Position numbers and translations under genes: made by a program. A stretch of DNA of 11,218 bases from SIO4C1 sp039820425 (GTDB taxonomy: Bacteria > Cyanobacteriota > Cyanobacteriia > Phormidesmidales > Phormidesmidaceae): contig JBCBQD010000192.1 in the NCBI GenBank assembly GCA_039820425.1, forward strand, positions 1 to 11,218, written 5' to 3'. The notes below the pieces were generated by a model. The model searched no databases and was not told the DNA's origin. It worked only from the letters and a program-made list of their open reading frames with translations. Below, piece after piece: positions 1 to 5,856 of the stretch (the first letter of the stretch is position 1; every line of letters starts with the position of its first letter).

Positions 1-526
1 CAGCCGCGCTCAGGCCCGCATGGCGTAGGGACAACGTCATCCGCTTTTTACTCAACCGCCTTAACAAACTCCAGTTGGTGCAAATATCGACCTCCTGGCG
101 CTGACGCAAGATATCTCGAATCAGGGAGGGATAGGTAAAGCTGGCATAGCCTTTTAGACTGATGCCTCGATTGGGTTTATAACCGGTCAAGACTTTATCG
201 GTTTCGGCACTGGCCAATTGAAAACAATCTGACAGACGATAGGACGAGTTAGCCAGGACCCGAGTCGCCCTGATGGCAGACCAATAGCAGGTTTCTTGTA
301 AATAAGCATTCAAATGATGGCCGGCCAGGCTTTCAGGCTGCTCTCTCCAATTTGAGTACCAGTAAAGTGCCCAAAAAGCCTCTGACGTGTCTGTTGCCGA
401 CGACGACGCCAAGCAGTCTTCAACACTCCGACGCAGTTTGGCATCGATCACCCACCCAGAGAAGCGATCTGCCTGAAATTCAATGAAAGACGCAAAGATT
501 TCGATCAGGCTCTGTCGTGAATTCAT
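1..526 (-). CDS. sigma-70-like factor (cyanobacterial group 3/4 type), N-terminal part
   Basis: An uninterrupted minus-strand reading frame starts at the ATG at 526 and runs off the window after 175 codons, so the C-terminus is missing. I translated it by hand. It begins MNSRQSLIEIFASF. It continues with the conserved-looking segments FWALYWYSNW, HHLNAYLQETCYWSA and YRLSDCFQLA, then IRDILRQRQEVDICTNW followed by SLLRRLSKKR. This pattern of helices with a basic RDxLRQRQE stretch matches, from memory, a family of cyanobacterial proteins annotated as sigma-70 family factors (group 3/4), which would direct RNA polymerase to special promoters. Classical -10 and -35 recognition motifs are not obvious, so it could instead be a sigma-related regulator. 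It lies 88 nt behind the 79-residue gene on the same strand. No strong ribosome binding site precedes the ATG. The reading frame is confident; the function is moderate. Confidence 0.6.
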   Translation of the reverse strand, partial: MNSRQSLIEIFASFIEFQADRFSGWVIDAKLRRSVEDCLASSSATDTSEAFWALYWYSNWREQPESLAGHHLNAYLQETCYWSAIRATRVLANSSYRLSDCFQLASAETDKVLTGYKPNRGISLKGYASFTYPSLIRDILRQRQEVDICTNWSLLRRLSKKRMTLSLRHAGLSAA

Positions 527-614
527 ACTCAAGGAGCCTTAAGGAAAATCACAGGAGGGAAAGCCCCCTGAAGAAACTGATAATGGATCACACCATTGAG
601 AATTATAAATACAT

Positions 615-854
615 TCAATCTCCTGCGATTGTCAATATTGCGGCGAGCCGCTGCTTAAGACGATGGCTATCGCACGTAACATATTCAGTCCCTAGATAAA
701 CCCGATAGACGCCCTCACCACAGATGGGGCAACCCAGTCCCTCATATTCGCTCAGGCCATCCGTATCTTCAATGGCTTCAAACCCAAGCGGTTTGGGCTC
801 AAACTCAACATCGCAATAGGGGAGCCAAAACGGAAATGTTGCGGTATCACCCAT
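615..854 (-). CDS. small protein with a CxxC...CxxH zinc-finger-like pattern
   Basis: A 79-residue hypothetical protein. C42 and C45 (CPIC) and C61 and H64 (CDSH), 15 residues between the pairs, have the spacing of a zinc-ribbon or treble-clef metal site. The N-terminal half is acidic and aromatic (FPFWLPYCDVEFEP) and carries one further cysteine, C14. No signal peptide or membrane segment is visible. The start is supported by a strong Shine-Dalgarno sequence 7 nt upstream. It sits between the DCC-family gene and the sigma-like gene, all on the minus strand, with gaps of 106 and 88 nt, so co-transcription is possible but not shown. Zinc binding is inferred from cysteine/histidine spacing only; I do not recognise the family and assign no function. 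Confidence 0.7.
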   Translation of the reverse strand: MGDTATFPFWLPYCDVEFEPKPLGFEAIEDTDGLSEYEGLGCPICGEGVYRVYLGTEYVTCDSHRLKQRLAAILTIAGD

Positions 855-861
855 GGCAATA

Positions 862-869
862 CCCCCCTT
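862..869 (-). promoter_or_regulatory. strong ribosome binding site of the 79-residue gene
   Basis: The minus strand reads AAGGGGGG, 7 nt before the ATG at 854. It fixes this start and is among the best Shine-Dalgarno sequences in the window. Just upstream (873-888) the plus strand carries two tandem copies of the octamer TTAGTTCT. Confidence 0.6.
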
Positions 870-960
870 AGTTCTTTAGTTCTATTTTAGACTCAGCCCT
901 TCTATAGGCAGCTATTTAGCTCGAAATACTTAACTTACTACGCGATTTTTAATCACACTG

Positions 961-1428
961 CTAGACACGACAGCGATCGGTCTCACACAGCCGAGCTTCA
1001 CGCTCAGCCACCAGGGTGGCTAAATCAGCCCGCCCGGTCAGCCTCAGACGCCAGTCAGCCCAGATACCATAGAGCCAATTTGCTATCGCCCCCAGGATGG
1101 GCCATTTTGTCGGGGCATAGAGCCAACCCAGGCCCAAAATTTCATAGACCCGACGAAAGACAGCCACATCGCGGATCACACTATCATCTGGTAGCACGGC
1201 ATGGATCCGGCCCATAGCGGTCTCAAAGTCAACGCCGCCATTGGCTTCGGGGCTATAGCCATCGTCTGCAATATCGACAAAGGCCACCAGCCCCCGACCC
1301 GCATCACGTTTTTGCAAAAAGTTGACTTCCCGCATACATAGCGGGCACTCGCCATCGTAGAGCAGCTTGATTTTCCAGGCTTGAGCAGGGATACGGCTAG
1401 TCTCGGGCAGAATGCTCGAATCAGTCAT
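961..1428 (-). CDS. DCC-family (DUF393) thiol oxidoreductase-like protein
   Basis: A 155-residue protein with the hallmark of the DUF393/DCC family near its N-terminus: YDGECPLCMREVNFLQ, residues 24-39, with the DxxCxxC pair C28 and C31. Downstream, VAFVDIAD (residues 48-55) is the usual second strand, and FRRVYEILGLGWLYAP matches the family's conserved helix and aromatic turn. Family members of about 110-160 residues are thought to have a thioredoxin-like fold and are called predicted thiol-disulfide oxidoreductases (YuxK-like); no substrate is established. The extra C-terminus ends in a cysteine-containing tail (ARLCETDRCRV). Hydrophobic stretches around residues 109-124 could be membrane-peripheral. 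The start places the CxxC motif at the usual distance from the N-terminus, although the ribosome binding site is weak. It is transcribed divergently from the Uma2-like gene. Confidence 0.85.
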   Translation of the reverse strand: MTDSSILPETSRIPAQAWKIKLLYDGECPLCMREVNFLQKRDAGRGLVAFVDIADDGYSPEANGGVDFETAMGRIHAVLPDDSVIRDVAVFRRVYEILGLGWLYAPTKWPILGAIANWLYGIWADWRLRLTGRADLATLVAEREARLCETDRCRV

Positions 1429-1541
1429 GGGGAAGGATCACAAAGATACATTCCTTTACATTTTAAGGTATTCCTGGATACTTCGCCGCCGTCCTAACGT
1501 GTCTGTCGGTATCATAAACATGACATGTGCAAAGTTCGGTC

Positions 1542-1546
1542 GGAGG
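1542..1546 (+). promoter_or_regulatory. ribosome binding site that decides the Uma2 start
   Basis: GGAGG lies 10 nt before the GTG at 1557. An upstream in-frame GTG at 1527 would put this site inside the coding sequence and add ten residues unlike the family, so initiation at 1557 is preferred. A -10-like TATCAT lies at 1510-1515 without a convincing -35 box. Confidence 0.5.
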
Positions 1547-1556
1547 CAGCTTTAAG

Positions 1557-2120
1557 GTGGTTCAAACTCAGTCTAGACCGCTAACCCTGGAAGCATTCCT
1601 GACATTACCTGAGACTAAGCCTGCCAGTGAATATATTGACGGTCAAGTCATCCAGAAACCCATGCCCCAAGGAAAACACAGTCGGCTTCAGCTTGATTTT
1701 GCCACCCTCATAAACACATCTGTCAGATCCCAAAAGGTAGCCTGTGCCTTCACCGAGCTGCGCTGTACTTTTGCCGGAAGTTCTATCGTGCCGGACATTG
1801 CTGTCTTTACTTGGGAGAGAATTCCCAGGGATGAGACTGGAGAAGTTGCCAATGTATTTCCCCTTGCACCGGATTGGACCCTTGAAATTTTATCGCCGGG
1901 GCAAAGCCAAACAAAGGTTACGAAGAATATCCTTCGTTGCCTAAAGCACGGCGCTCAAATGGGATGGCTGATTGATCCAGAGGATAAAGCTGTCTTTATT
2001 TATCGGCCCAAACAGGAAATATCTCTTCTGGATGATCCAGAAGAGATATTGCTAATGCCACCGTTCATGAATGAGCTCACCCTAAAAGTTGAGGATCTGT
2101 TTTCATTACTGCTGTTGTAA
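1557..2120 (+). CDS. Uma2 family (DUF820) PD-(D/E)XK nuclease-like protein
   Basis: A 187-residue protein when started at GTG 1557, giving MVQTQSRPLTLEAFLTLPETKP followed by ASEYIDGQVIQKP. This is the characteristic N-terminus of cyanobacterial Uma2/DUF820 proteins, which are expanded to many copies per genome. Landmarks of the PD-(D/E)XK fold are present: E of SEY, then VPDIAVF with its acidic residue, then LEILSPGQ, then a lysine/histidine-bearing helix (KNILRCLKHGAQMGWLIDP). The final segment LLDDPEEILLMPPF is also typical. No biological substrate is established; the nuclease role is inferred from the fold. The gene converges on sufS with only 16 nt between the stop codons. It lies alone, with a divergent promoter region shared with the DCC gene. 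A perfect inverted repeat lies within its last third. Confidence 0.88.
   Translation: MVQTQSRPLTLEAFLTLPETKPASEYIDGQVIQKPMPQGKHSRLQLDFATLINTSVRSQKVACAFTELRCTFAGSSIVPDIAVFTWERIPRDETGEVANVFPLAPDWTLEILSPGQSQTKVTKNILRCLKHGAQMGWLIDPEDKAVFIYRPKQEISLLDDPEEILLMPPFMNELTLKVEDLFSLLLL
2018..2050. repeat. perfect inverted repeat, 15-bp arms, 3-nt loop, inside the Uma2 gene
   Basis: The arms AATATCTCTTCTGGA (2018-2032) and TCCAGAAGAGATATT (2036-2050) are exact reverse complements around the centre TGA. The segment encodes residues of the ISLLDDPEEIL stretch. In RNA from either strand it would form a very stable hairpin. It lies about 90-120 nt beyond the sufS stop, so a read-through suf transcript would carry it, followed by the moderately U-rich UUUCCUGUUU. 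No long T-run follows on the plus strand. Confidence 0.85.
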
Positions 2121-2136
2121 GTCATGAAAATAGATA

Positions 2137-3399
2137 TCACCCAAAAATACTGCCGAAAAACTCGATGGTTTCTTTGAGGGCGTTGACAAAGCTGTCGATT
2201 TCTTCGCGGGTGTTGTAAAAATACAGGCTGGCTCGGGCAGTAGAATCAATGCCCAGACTTCTATGCAAGGGCTGGGTGCAGTGGTGGCCTGAGCGAACGG
2301 CGATCCCGGCCTGGTCTAGGAAGGTAGAAAGATCTTGCGGGTGGACGCCTTCAACGGTGAAGGTTGCGATCGCAGCCCGTCTGCTACCATCTGCCTCCGG
2401 TTTTGGCCCATACAGCTTAACCTGGGGAATCTGGGCCAGCTTCTCGTAGAGGTACTGGATCAACTCGTGCTCATAGTCCGCAATGCGATCCATGCCAATG
2501 TGGGTGAGATAGTCTACGGCGGCCCCGAGGGCGATAACTTCTGCGATCGCAGGCGTCCCCGCTTCAAACTTGTGGGGCAGCTCAGCATAGGTAGAATGAT
2601 CTAGAAACACATCCTGAATCATTTCACCCCCGCCCAAAAATGGCGGCATAGCGTTTAAGATATCTAGCTTGCCATAGAGAAACCCTGCCCCCGTGGGGCC
2701 GCACATCTTATGCCCCGAGGCCACCAGCCAATCGCAGTCCATCGCCTGCACATCCACCGGCATATGGGGCACACTCTGGCAGGCATCGATCAAGACTTTT
2801 GCCCCCTGTTGGTGAGCAATCTGGATCACCCTTTCCACCGGATTGATGCAGCCCAGGGTGTTAGAAATATGGTTAACGGCGACCAGCTTGGTTTGGTCAG
2901 AAACCAGCTGTTTAAAATGATCGAGGTCAAAGGTTTGTTCGTTGGTGAGCTGCACATGCTTGAGCACTGCTCCGGTGCGCTGGGCCACAATCTGCCAGGG
3001 CACTAGATTACTGTGGTGTTCCATCACCGACAAAATGATTTCATCCCCAGGTTTTAGGGTATTGAGGCCCCAGGCATAGGCCACCAGATTAATCGCCTCG
3101 CTGGCATTGCGGGTAAACACAATCTCATCGCGGCAGGCAGCTTTGATAAATCGGGCCAGCTTATCGCGGGTGGCCTCATAGGCCTCAGTGGCACGGGCAC
3201 TGAGAGCGTGGACACCGCGATGGACATTGGCGTTGTCTTGCTGGTAGTAGCGATCAATCGCCTCAATCACCGCCCTGGGTTTTTGGGAGGTGGCGGCGTT
3301 ATCAAAATAAACCAGGGGCTTGCCGTTGACCTTCTGATGCAAAATCGGAAAGTCAGCGCGCACTTCATCGGCAAGGGGTCTGGTGGTGGTCAGCGTCAT
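2137..3399 (-). CDS. sufS: SufS cysteine desulfurase (group II)
   Basis: A 420-residue PLP enzyme that takes sulfur from cysteine, forming alanine and an enzyme persulfide that feeds cluster assembly on SufBCD. The PLP-binding lysine is K231 in ASGHKMCGPTGAGF, next to H230. The catalytic cysteine is C374 in RSGHHCTQPLH, the group II (SufS/CsdA) form. Other landmarks are YFDNAATSQKP (31-41), NVHRGVHALS (58-67), TRNASEAIN (96-104) and the cofactor aspartate in VLIDACQSVPH (202-212). Length matches the family (about 400-420). It is the last gene of the suf operon, 17 nt behind sufD. No strong ribosome binding site precedes its ATG, so translation may be coupled to sufD. No SufE gene is present in the window. 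No clear terminator follows within the short convergent gap to the Uma2 gene. Confidence 0.97.
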   Translation of the reverse strand: MTLTTTRPLADEVRADFPILHQKVNGKPLVYFDNAATSQKPRAVIEAIDRYYQQDNANVHRGVHALSARATEAYEATRDKLARFIKAACRDEIVFTRNASEAINLVAYAWGLNTLKPGDEIILSVMEHHSNLVPWQIVAQRTGAVLKHVQLTNEQTFDLDHFKQLVSDQTKLVAVNHISNTLGCINPVERVIQIAHQQGAKVLIDACQSVPHMPVDVQAMDCDWLVASGHKMCGPTGAGFLYGKLDILNAMPPFLGGGEMIQDVFLDHSTYAELPHKFEAGTPAIAEVIALGAAVDYLTHIGMDRIADYEHELIQYLYEKLAQIPQVKLYGPKPEADGSRRAAIATFTVEGVHPQDLSTFLDQAGIAVRSGHHCTQPLHRSLGIDSTARASLYFYNTREEIDSFVNALKETIEFFGSIFG

Positions 3400-3416
3400 A
3401 GTTTAGGCAGTCCGAT

Positions 3417-4763
3417 TTAGAGGGTCCACTCAGTAATGTGCTGGGTCAGGCGCTCCCGCAGGGAGGGTACGGGTGTTTTTTCGATCACTTCCATGGCAAA
3501 GGCATAGAGCAGCAATCGCTGGGCCTGGGCTTGATCAATGCCTCGACTTTGCAGATAAAAGACCTCGTCGGCTTCGAGCTGGCTGACGGTAGCCCCATGG
3601 GCGCACTTTACATTATCTGCCACAATGTCCAACTCGGGCTTAGTATCAACCCGGGCCTTGTCCGACAGTAACAGATTACGGTTGAGCTGAGCGGCATTGG
3701 TTAGCTGGGCAGCATGGGGAACGTAGATTTTGCCGTTAAAGACGGCGTGGGCGCGGTCATCAGCAATGTTTTTTTGCAGTTGGCTGGCGGTACCGTGGGG
3801 GTGGTTCAGCGCAATCAGGCTGTGGGTATCGGCGACCTGGGCACCCCGAATAGCGCTGAGGCCGTTGAGCTGGGTGTCGGTGTTGGGGCCGGTTTGGTAG
3901 ACTTCCAAATTGTGGCGAGAGAGTCGGGCTCCGAGTGCGATCGCACTACAGCTATAGCGACTATCCTTGGCCTGTGACACTGCAGTTTTGCCAATGTGGT
4001 AAGTCTCGACGCTCTCTTTCTGAAGTAAAACATGGGTGACCTGAGCATTATCCTGCAACCAAAGTTCACTGACGCTATTCACAACATCATTGCCAGTGCC
4101 CTCAAACTGCTCGACCAGGGTAAGCGCACTGTTGGGTGCTGCCACCACCAGACACCGAGGCTGAATCAGCTGCGGCACAGCCCCAGCCGCCGACAGATGT
4201 AAGACCTGAATGGGCTGCTCGACCACCTGATTTTTCTCAACCCAGATTACAGCAGCATCCGTAAAGCCAGTCGTATTAAGAGCAGTAAAGACTTCGTTGC
4301 TGCCAGGAATGTGAGCCAGATAAGGCTCTATATCAGCCCTGATGTCAGCCCCAACGGCACTCAGGGGCGCAATCATCACCCCAGCAGGCAAATCCTGAAT
4401 AGAGGACAGCGACTCGGCATACTGCCCATTCAAAAACACCAGCCGATGACCTTGAGCCTCAGGAAGTGCCCAAGCGTCTACCTGGGCTTTGAAGGGGGCC
4501 AACTCAGCCAGCGGTTCAGCTGCCCGATAGGGCATCGACAGCATGGCTGAGAGGTCACAAAAACGCCAGTCTTCATCCCGGTTTGACGGCAGCGACCGCT
4601 CGCTAACCAGCGCTTTTGCCCTGGCTCTCAAATCATCTAACTCCAGGGCAGACTGCTGGGCGGCTAAGTGAGCCTGCCCGATCAGAGCGGTTAAGTACGC
4701 ATCTCGCTTTTGCTGGTTTGTCGTTTGTGTCGTCATCCTTGACACGTTTACTTGGGTGCTCAT
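3417..4763 (-). CDS. sufD: SufD, scaffold subunit of the SufBC2D complex
   Basis: A 448-residue protein related to SufB that, with SufB and a SufC dimer, forms the cytosolic scaffold for de novo Fe-S cluster assembly. The conserved C-terminal SufB/SufD beta-helix region is clear. KPELDIVADNVKCAHGATVSQL contains C387 and H389; by family knowledge the histidine is a proposed cluster-assembly residue at the SufB-SufD interface. It is followed by FYLQSRGI and a terminal helical domain that contacts SufC. The N-terminal part has NRDEDWRFCDLS, typical of SufD. The start at 4763 overlaps the sufC stop by 4 nt (ATGA), with GGAGG 10 nt upstream inside sufC, supporting translational coupling. A second in-frame ATG nine codons later is a weaker alternative. 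The neighbours confirm the assignment. Confidence 0.96.
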   Translation of the reverse strand: MSTQVNVSRMTTQTTNQQKRDAYLTALIGQAHLAAQQSALELDDLRARAKALVSERSLPSNRDEDWRFCDLSAMLSMPYRAAEPLAELAPFKAQVDAWALPEAQGHRLVFLNGQYAESLSSIQDLPAGVMIAPLSAVGADIRADIEPYLAHIPGSNEVFTALNTTGFTDAAVIWVEKNQVVEQPIQVLHLSAAGAVPQLIQPRCLVVAAPNSALTLVEQFEGTGNDVVNSVSELWLQDNAQVTHVLLQKESVETYHIGKTAVSQAKDSRYSCSAIALGARLSRHNLEVYQTGPNTDTQLNGLSAIRGAQVADTHSLIALNHPHGTASQLQKNIADDRAHAVFNGKIYVPHAAQLTNAAQLNRNLLLSDKARVDTKPELDIVADNVKCAHGATVSQLEADEVFYLQSRGIDQAQAQRLLLYAFAMEVIEKTPVPSLRERLTQHITEWTL

Positions 4764-5548
4764 ACGGCAGCCGCCTCCGCGTGCTCGGTCAGTAGCCAGT
4801 CATACCCCTGCTCTTCGAGCTTGAGGGCCAGCTCCTTGCCTGCGGTGGCGATAATACGCCCATCGGCCATCACGTGAACATAATCGGGCACGATGTGGTT
4901 AAGCAACCGCTGGTAGTGGGTAATCACGACAACAGCGTTGTCAGGGGTGGTGAGCTGATTAACCCCGTTAGAGACAATCTTGAGGGCGTCAATATCTAGA
5001 CCCGAGTCAGTTTCATCTAAGATTGCTAGCTTAGGCTCTAGCAGCGCCATCTGCAAAATCTCATTGCGCTTTTTCTCACCCCCAGAGAAACCCTCATTAA
5101 CGCTGCGGTCCAGGAAACTCACATCCATTTTGACCACTTCGGTCTTTTCTTCAATCAGGTCGTCAAAGTCAAAGACGTCAATCTCTTCTTTACCCTGGGC
5201 CTTGAGATGGGCGTTGTAGGCAACCCGCAAAAAGTCGCGATTGCTCACCCCAGGAATTTCTAATGGATATTGAAAAGCCAGAAAAATTCCGGCCGTGGCA
5301 CGCTCGTGGGGTTCAAGCTCGAGCAGGCTCTCGCCTTTGAAGCTCACCTCCCCCCGAGTTACTTCGTAATCAGGATGACCCGCCAGCACTTTTGAAAAGG
5401 TGCTTTTGCCTGAGCCGTTGAGACCCATGATGGCGTGAATCTCGCCAGCTTTAACCTCAAAGTTGATGCCCTTGAGGAGCTCGGTGCCATTGACGGTGGC
5501 GTGCAGGTCTTTGACGGAGAGGATGGTGTCGGCATTGGGGTTGAGCAT
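4760..5548 (-). CDS. sufC: SufC, ATPase of the SufBCD Fe-S assembly complex
   Basis: A 262-residue ABC-type ATPase of the non-transporter SufC family. It powers conformational change of the SufBC2D scaffold during cluster assembly. Walker A is GLNGSGKST (42-50), the Q-loop glutamine is Q93 (FLAFQYPLEIPG), the signature is FSGGEKKRNEI (154-164), Walker B is LAILDE (174-179) followed by the D-loop TDSGLDIDAL, and the switch histidine is H211 (VITHYQRLL). These are the SufC-specific versions. Length is typical (about 250-265). No Shine-Dalgarno sequence is visible before the ATG (the leader there is pyrimidine-rich). The gene is separated from sufB by an unusually long, repeat-rich gap, while its 3' end overlaps sufD. 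Confidence 0.98.
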   Translation of the reverse strand: MLNPNADTILSVKDLHATVNGTELLKGINFEVKAGEIHAIMGLNGSGKSTFSKVLAGHPDYEVTRGEVSFKGESLLELEPHERATAGIFLAFQYPLEIPGVSNRDFLRVAYNAHLKAQGKEEIDVFDFDDLIEEKTEVVKMDVSFLDRSVNEGFSGGEKKRNEILQMALLEPKLAILDETDSGLDIDALKIVSNGVNQLTTPDNAVVVITHYQRLLNHIVPDYVHVMADGRIIATAGKELALKLEEQGYDWLLTEHAEAAAV

Positions 5549-5560
5549 GGAATGGTTAGA

Positions 5561-5595
5561 GGGTGGTGGGTGGTGGGTAGTGGGTGGTGGGTGAA
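5561..5595. repeat. heptanucleotide tandem repeat GGGTRGT, about 4.7 copies
   Basis: Period-7 array: GGGTGGT, GGGTGGT, GGGTAGT, GGGTGGT, then GGGTGAA. It resembles cyanobacterial STRR sequences. Five runs of GGG spaced by four bases give a G-quadruplex-type pattern on the plus strand, which is the template strand of suf transcription. It ends 13 bp before the sufC start. Confidence 0.8.
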
Positions 5596-5597
5596 AG

Positions 5598-5650
5598 GCG
5601 CTAGCGAAGCCCTAGCGTAGCCATACCCGTAGGGTTATTGCCCGCAGGGC
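5598..5650. repeat. cluster of small cyanobacterial hairpin-type repeats
   Basis: CTAGCGAAGC (5601-5610) and CTAGCGTAGC (5612-5621) are near-identical decamers. They are followed by two small inverted repeats, ACCCGTAGGGT (5625-5635) and GCCCGCAGGGC (5640-5650). Similar GCGAAGC/GCGTAGC and CCCGYAGGG modules recur between genes of many cyanobacteria. Confidence 0.55.
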
Positions 5651-5710
5651 TATAGGGGAAAGGGCGAAGGGGGGGAAAGGTTAGAGGGTAGAGGGAGCAG
5701 AGAGAGTAAA

Positions 5711-5731
5711 TTCTAAGTTCTAAGTTTTAAG
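5711..5731. repeat. triplicated heptamer TTCTAAG
   Basis: Three consecutive units: TTCTAAG, TTCTAAG, TTTTAAG. It is a second, unrelated STRR-type heptamer in the same spacer. Confidence 0.65.
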
Positions 5732-5820
5732 TGTTGAGCTGACGCCGAACGGCATAAACTGAGAATTTGAAAATACCCTTCGGGAAGCCGCTCAGGTGTC
5801 TACAAAATTCAAAACTTGAT

Positions 5821-5850
5821 TACCCACTACCCACTACCCATCACCTCCCC
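5821..5850. repeat. inverted heptanucleotide repeat (GGGTAGT on the minus strand)
   Basis: The plus strand reads TACCCAC, TACCCAC, TACCCAT and then CACCTCCCC. On the suf-coding strand this is a G-rich array starting 6 nt after the sufB stop, with four G runs and loops of 7, 4 and 4 nt, which fits a G-quadruplex pattern in mRNA. It is complementary to the repeat at 5561-5595, with 17 of 18 bases pairing over the best stretch. Confidence 0.75.
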
Positions 5851-5856
5851 TAGGGC

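Larger units (their letters stand above)
5549..5856. other. 308-bp non-coding, repeat-rich spacer between sufB and sufC
   Basis: No credible gene is found here. From sufB towards sufC (minus strand) it contains a G-rich heptamer repeat directly after the sufB stop, an AT-rich stretch with a UUCG-loop-like CCCTTCGGG, a triplicated TTCTAAG-type heptamer, a purine-rich tract, a cluster of small hairpin-type repeats, and a C-rich heptamer repeat just before the sufC ATG. The two end repeats are complementary and could pair in the suf transcript. This is the only large gap within the operon. An internal promoter or processing site for sufCDS is possible but I see no convincing promoter boxes. Confidence 0.7.

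Noticed and set aside
517..699. 60-codon plus-strand frame between the sigma-like gene and the zinc-finger-like gene
   Set aside because: It overlaps the ends of both minus-strand genes, has no recognisable domain, and its basic, low-information composition looks random.
1527..1556. Upstream GTG start for the Uma2 gene
   Set aside because: The added residues are unlike the family N-terminus and the GGAGG site would be inside the gene; the GTG at 1557 fits better.
5711..5845. CRISPR-like repeats in the sufB-sufC gap
   Set aside because: Units are 7 bp in tandem without spacers, so these are STRR-type repeats.
5561..5850. Insertion sequence or MITE in the sufB-sufC gap
   Set aside because: The inverted ends are heptamer tandem repeats and not defined terminal repeats; no target-site duplication or transposase remnant is visible.
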